This document shows positions 61,353 through 64,000 of a stretch of 64,000 nucleotides of DNA, piece after piece. The stretch lies in assembly GCF_965215815.1 (NCBI RefSeq), contig NZ_CBDCEO010000013.1, forward strand, positions 992,001 to 1,056,000. Reading direction: 5' to 3'. Position 1 is the stretch's first letter, and every line of letters starts with the position of its first letter. The position numbers and the translations under genes are program-made. The stretch is from Poriferisodalis sp965215815. GTDB taxonomy: Bacteria; Actinomycetota; Acidimicrobiia; Acidimicrobiales; Poriferisodalaceae. The notes under the pieces were generated by a model that had not been told where the DNA came from, ran no database searches, and worked only from the letters and a program-made list of their open reading frames with translations.

Positions 61353-62021
61353 CTACGGGATCAGGTAGACGACCGCGAAGATCACGATCCAGACGATGTC
61401 GACGAAGTGCCAGTACAGGCCGATGATCTCGACGGTTTCCGCCCGTTCGGGCCCGAGAATTCCACGGTTCACCAGCACCCACAACGTGACGAGCATGACG
61501 ATGCCCAGCGACACGTGGACGCCGTGGAAGCCGGTCAGCGTGTAGAAGGCCGACGACGAGATGCTGACCGTGTACCCGAGTCCCTCCCGGTAGAAGCTCG
61601 TGAACTCGTACACCTGCCCGGCGATGAACACCGCGCCCAGCGCGGCGGTGGTCATCAGCCACAGCTTGCAGCGCTCCATCTCGCGACGGGTAATCGACGA
61701 CACCGCCAGCACCATCGTGAGCGAGCTCATCAGCAGCACGAACGAACTCACCGACGTGAACGGGATGTCGAACAAATCAGCTGCCGCCAGCGGTTCGGGT
61801 CCCGATGGCGGCTTGCGGTTGCGCAACAGCAGGTACGTCGAGATCAGCGCGCCGAAGAGCAGGCAATCCGAGCCCAGGAAGGCCCACATCGTCATCTTCT
61901 CGTTGGACAGGGTTGTGGTGGGCGGCACCATCTCGTAGTCGTCCCACGAGGTGCGCGGGTACGCGATCTGCGGCTCGTCAGGATCGACTGGCTCGACGGC
62001 GGCTTCAGCGGTCTCAGTCAC
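61353..62021 (-). CDS. ctaE: cytochrome c oxidase subunit III
   Basis: 222 residues from GTG 62021, which has GGGGAGG six bases upstream and overlaps ctaD by 8 bases. Family motifs: FLGSDCLLFGALISTYL, VYEFTSFYREG, TLTGFHGVHVSLGIV and the end LYWHFVDIVWIVIFAVVYL. Structural, non-redox core subunit of the aa3 oxidase. A longer open frame up to 62153 is out-of-frame reading of the ctaD tail. Confidence 0.95.
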   Translation of the reverse strand: MTETAEAAVEPVDPDEPQIAYPRTSWDDYEMVPPTTTLSNEKMTMWAFLGSDCLLFGALISTYLLLRNRKPPSGPEPLAAADLFDIPFTSVSSFVLLMSSLTMVLAVSSITRREMERCKLWLMTTAALGAVFIAGQVYEFTSFYREGLGYTVSISSSAFYTLTGFHGVHVSLGIVMLVTLWVLVNRGILGPERAETVEIIGLYWHFVDIVWIVIFAVVYLIP

Positions 62022-64000
62022 CGGTGGCCTCCCCATTCGGCGCGCTGGCCGCCAGCACGCCGTTCCCGTCAGCGTGGCCGTCGGGACCGCCGTCATGATC
62101 GTCGTCGTGACCGTCATGGCCGTGGTCATCGTGGCCGTGGCCATGCCCCGCATCGGGATCCGTCGGCGGCTCGAGAGTCCAGCCGAACATCGAACCGACC
62201 AGCAGCAGCAGACCGATGCCGGTGATCCAGAGGTTGTAGATCAGCCCGAAGCCGATCAGCGGGAGACCCATGGCGAGCACGATGGGCCAGTACGACGGCG
62301 ACGGCAGGTGCGGGTGCTGGTCGCCAAGCTGGGCGATGTCGTTGCCATAGGCGACCCGGCGCAACTTGCCGCTTTCGTCATGCTGGTACTTCTTGTGCCA
62401 GAAGTCGTCGACGTCGCTCACCACCGGCACATAGTCGAAGTTGTGCTCAGGCGCTGGCGAAGGAATCGCCCATTCCAAGGTGCGGCCGTCCCACGGGTCG
62501 GCCTCGGCCTTCGGCTCGAGGCCCCGGCGGAAGCGGCCCCACGTCCGGAAGATGTTGACGGCGAAGATCACCATGGAAATGAAGATGATGAAGTAGCCGA
62601 TCGTGGCGACCTTGTTCCAGAATTCGAATCCGTCCAATTCCCCGTAGACGCTGTGGCGCCGAGCCATGCCCTGCAGGCCCACGATGTGCATCGGCCCGAA
62701 TGTGAGGTTGAAGCCCAGCAGCACCAGCCAGAAGTGCCAGCGTCCGAGCCGCTCATTCAGGTGGAAGCCGAATGCCTTGGGCCACCAGTAGTACATGCCG
62801 GCGAACAGGCCCATGAGCGCGCCGCCGAAGAGCACGTAGTGGAAGTGCGCCACGATGAAGTACGTATCGGTCTGCTGGGTGTCGGCGGGCGCAATGGCGT
62901 GCATGACGCCGGACAGGCCGCCGATGGTGAACATCGAGACCAGTGATACCGAGAACATCATCGGCACCGTGAAGCGGACCTTCCCACCCCACATGGTCGC
63001 GATCCAGTTCAGGATCTTCACGCCGGTGGGCACCGCGATGAACATGGTCGTCGCTGAGAACGCCGCCACCGAGACCGGTCCCATGCCGGAGGTGAACATG
63101 TGGTGCGCCCACACGCCCCAGCCCATGAAGCCGATGGCGGCACCCGACAGCACCACGATCGGGTAGCCGAACAGCGGCTTGCGGCTGAACACCGGCAGCG
63201 TCTCAGACACGATGCCGAACGACGGCAGGACGAGGATGTACACCTCGGGATGGCCGAATATCCAGAAGAGGTGCTGCCACAGCAACGGATCGGCTCCCGC
63301 GGTCACGTCGAAGAAGTTCGAATCGAAGGTGCGGTCGAAGGTCAGCAGCACGAGCGCCACGGTGATGACCGGCAGTGCGAAGACCAGCAGGAACTGCACC
63401 ACCAGGATCATCCAGGTGAACACCGGCATGCGCAGCAGCGACATGCCCGGGCAGCGCATGTTGATGATGGTCACGAGCAGGTTGAGCGCGCCCAGCAGCG
63501 AGGCGATGCCGACAATCTGCAGGCCGATCGCGTAGAAGTCCATGCCGTTCCCGGGGCTGAACGCCAGCCCGGTATTGGGTGCGTAGGCGAACCAGCCGCC
63601 GTCAGCGCCACCGCCGAGGAACCAGCTGAGGTTCAAGAAGATCCCGCCGAAGGCGAAAATCCACAATCCGAGGGCATTCATCCGTGGGAAGGCCACGTCT
63701 CGGGCACCGATCTGCAGCGGCACCAGATAGTTCGCGAACGCGTTCGCGAGCGGCATGATCACCAGGAAGACCATGGTTACGCCGTGCATGGTGAAGAGCT
63801 GGTTGTACGAGTCCGCGCTCAACACCCCGGCGTCCGGCCCCCACAGCTGCAGGCGGACGAGCCCAGCCTCGATGCCACCCACGAGGAACCAGAACATGGC
63901 GGCAGCGCCGTACATGATTCCGATCTTCTTGTGGTCCACCGTGAACAGCCACGAGCGCCAGCCCGTCGCATGAGTGGGGCGTGCGAAGACGCCGGTGCGT
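62014..64000 (-). CDS. ctaD: cytochrome c oxidase subunit I, truncated by window end
   Basis: Catalytic haem-copper subunit. The frame is open through base 64000 (GWRSWLFTVDHKKIGIMY near the start of the visible part), so the N-terminus is missing by a few residues. Ligand regions: LFTMHGVTMVFL (haem a), WIFGHPEVYILVLPSFG with the Tyr-linked His of CuB, WAHHMFTSGM and HFHYVLFGGALMGLFAG. The C-terminus has extra helices and a His/Asp/Gly tail (GHGHGHDDHGHDGHDDDHDG). Operon with ctaE and COX4. Confidence 0.96.
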   Translation of the reverse strand, partial: RTGVFARPTHATGWRSWLFTVDHKKIGIMYGAAAMFWFLVGGIEAGLVRLQLWGPDAGVLSADSYNQLFTMHGVTMVFLVIMPLANAFANYLVPLQIGARDVAFPRMNALGLWIFAFGGIFLNLSWFLGGGADGGWFAYAPNTGLAFSPGNGMDFYAIGLQIVGIASLLGALNLLVTIINMRCPGMSLLRMPVFTWMILVVQFLLVFALPVITVALVLLTFDRTFDSNFFDVTAGADPLLWQHLFWIFGHPEVYILVLPSFGIVSETLPVFSRKPLFGYPIVVLSGAAIGFMGWGVWAHHMFTSGMGPVSVAAFSATTMFIAVPTGVKILNWIATMWGGKVRFTVPMMFSVSLVSMFTIGGLSGVMHAIAPADTQQTDTYFIVAHFHYVLFGGALMGLFAGMYYWWPKAFGFHLNERLGRWHFWLVLLGFNLTFGPMHIVGLQGMARRHSVYGELDGFEFWNKVATIGYFIIFISMVIFAVNIFRTWGRFRRGLEPKAEADPWDGRTLEWAIPSPAPEHNFDYVPVVSDVDDFWHKKYQHDESGKLRRVAYGNDIAQLGDQHPHLPSPSYWPIVLAMGLPLIGFGLIYNLWITGIGLLLLVGSMFGWTLEPPTDPDAGHGHGHDDHGHDGHDDDHDGGPDGHADGNGVLAASAPNGEATGD

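Overview
The window is high-GC chromosomal DNA from a Gram-positive-type actinobacterium, probably of the class Acidimicrobiia or a close relative. The lineage is inferred from gene content: mshA (mycothiol synthesis), a whiB7-type regulator, oligoribonuclease, frequent GTG starts, a split cytochrome b with quinol:cytochrome c oxidoreductase genes placed directly before a nuoA-K operon, and a CWB2/fibronectin surface protein. No rRNA, CRISPR array, transposase or integrase gene was recognised.

Layout. 1-15840 (minus strand) is one respiratory block: a cytochrome b/c complex (membrane protein, dicluster ferredoxin, cytochrome b N-half, cytochrome b C-half, Rieske, dihaem cytochrome c, membrane protein), then nuoA to nuoK, the last cut by the window edge. 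A divergent cytochrome c and a geranylgeranyl-reductase-family flavoprotein (likely acting on menaquinone) follow at 16172-18302.

18303-37180 is an accessory block. It carries a large FN3/CWB2 surface protein, two DUF4143 ATPases, two RelE-like-domain/SF1-helicase fusion genes (one frameshifted), three HicBA copies (one intact), one VapBC pair, a second hemL and a second hemD, and fragments of hemL. The last part of the flavoprotein gene recurs twice in direct orientation (21308-21697, 30378-30562), each copy losing homology exactly at the stop codon, so the block looks as if it grew by successive insertions or duplications at that 3' end.

37181-46653 is a housekeeping minus-strand stretch: hemA-hemC-hemD-hemL (C5 tetrapyrrole pathway), a SAM hydroxide adenosyltransferase-type gene with a tiny coupled membrane ORF, proC, a YbjN-like gene, mshA, a membrane protein and a MoaD-like protein. 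46705-57821 carries a phosphatase, a tRNA-Lys with a degenerate tandem copy, dut, a TrkA-type potassium channel, orn, a metallo-hydrolase, whiB7 with an apparent uORF/antiterminator/terminator leader, a TlpA-CcdA pair, a poly-gamma-glutamate-hydrolase-like gene, a two-gene fluoride channel and a membrane-anchored BNR-repeat protein.

The right end holds serS, a gene with an in-frame UGA in a Cys-UGA-Gly-Ser-Cys context (predicted selenoprotein of the UGSC family), and an aa3-type cytochrome oxidase (ctaD, ctaE, COX4-like), with ctaD running off the end. Complex I, the cytochrome b/c complex and the oxidase together make an aerobic menaquinone-linked respiratory chain. All functional calls rest on motif and family recognition by reading; no database search was run.
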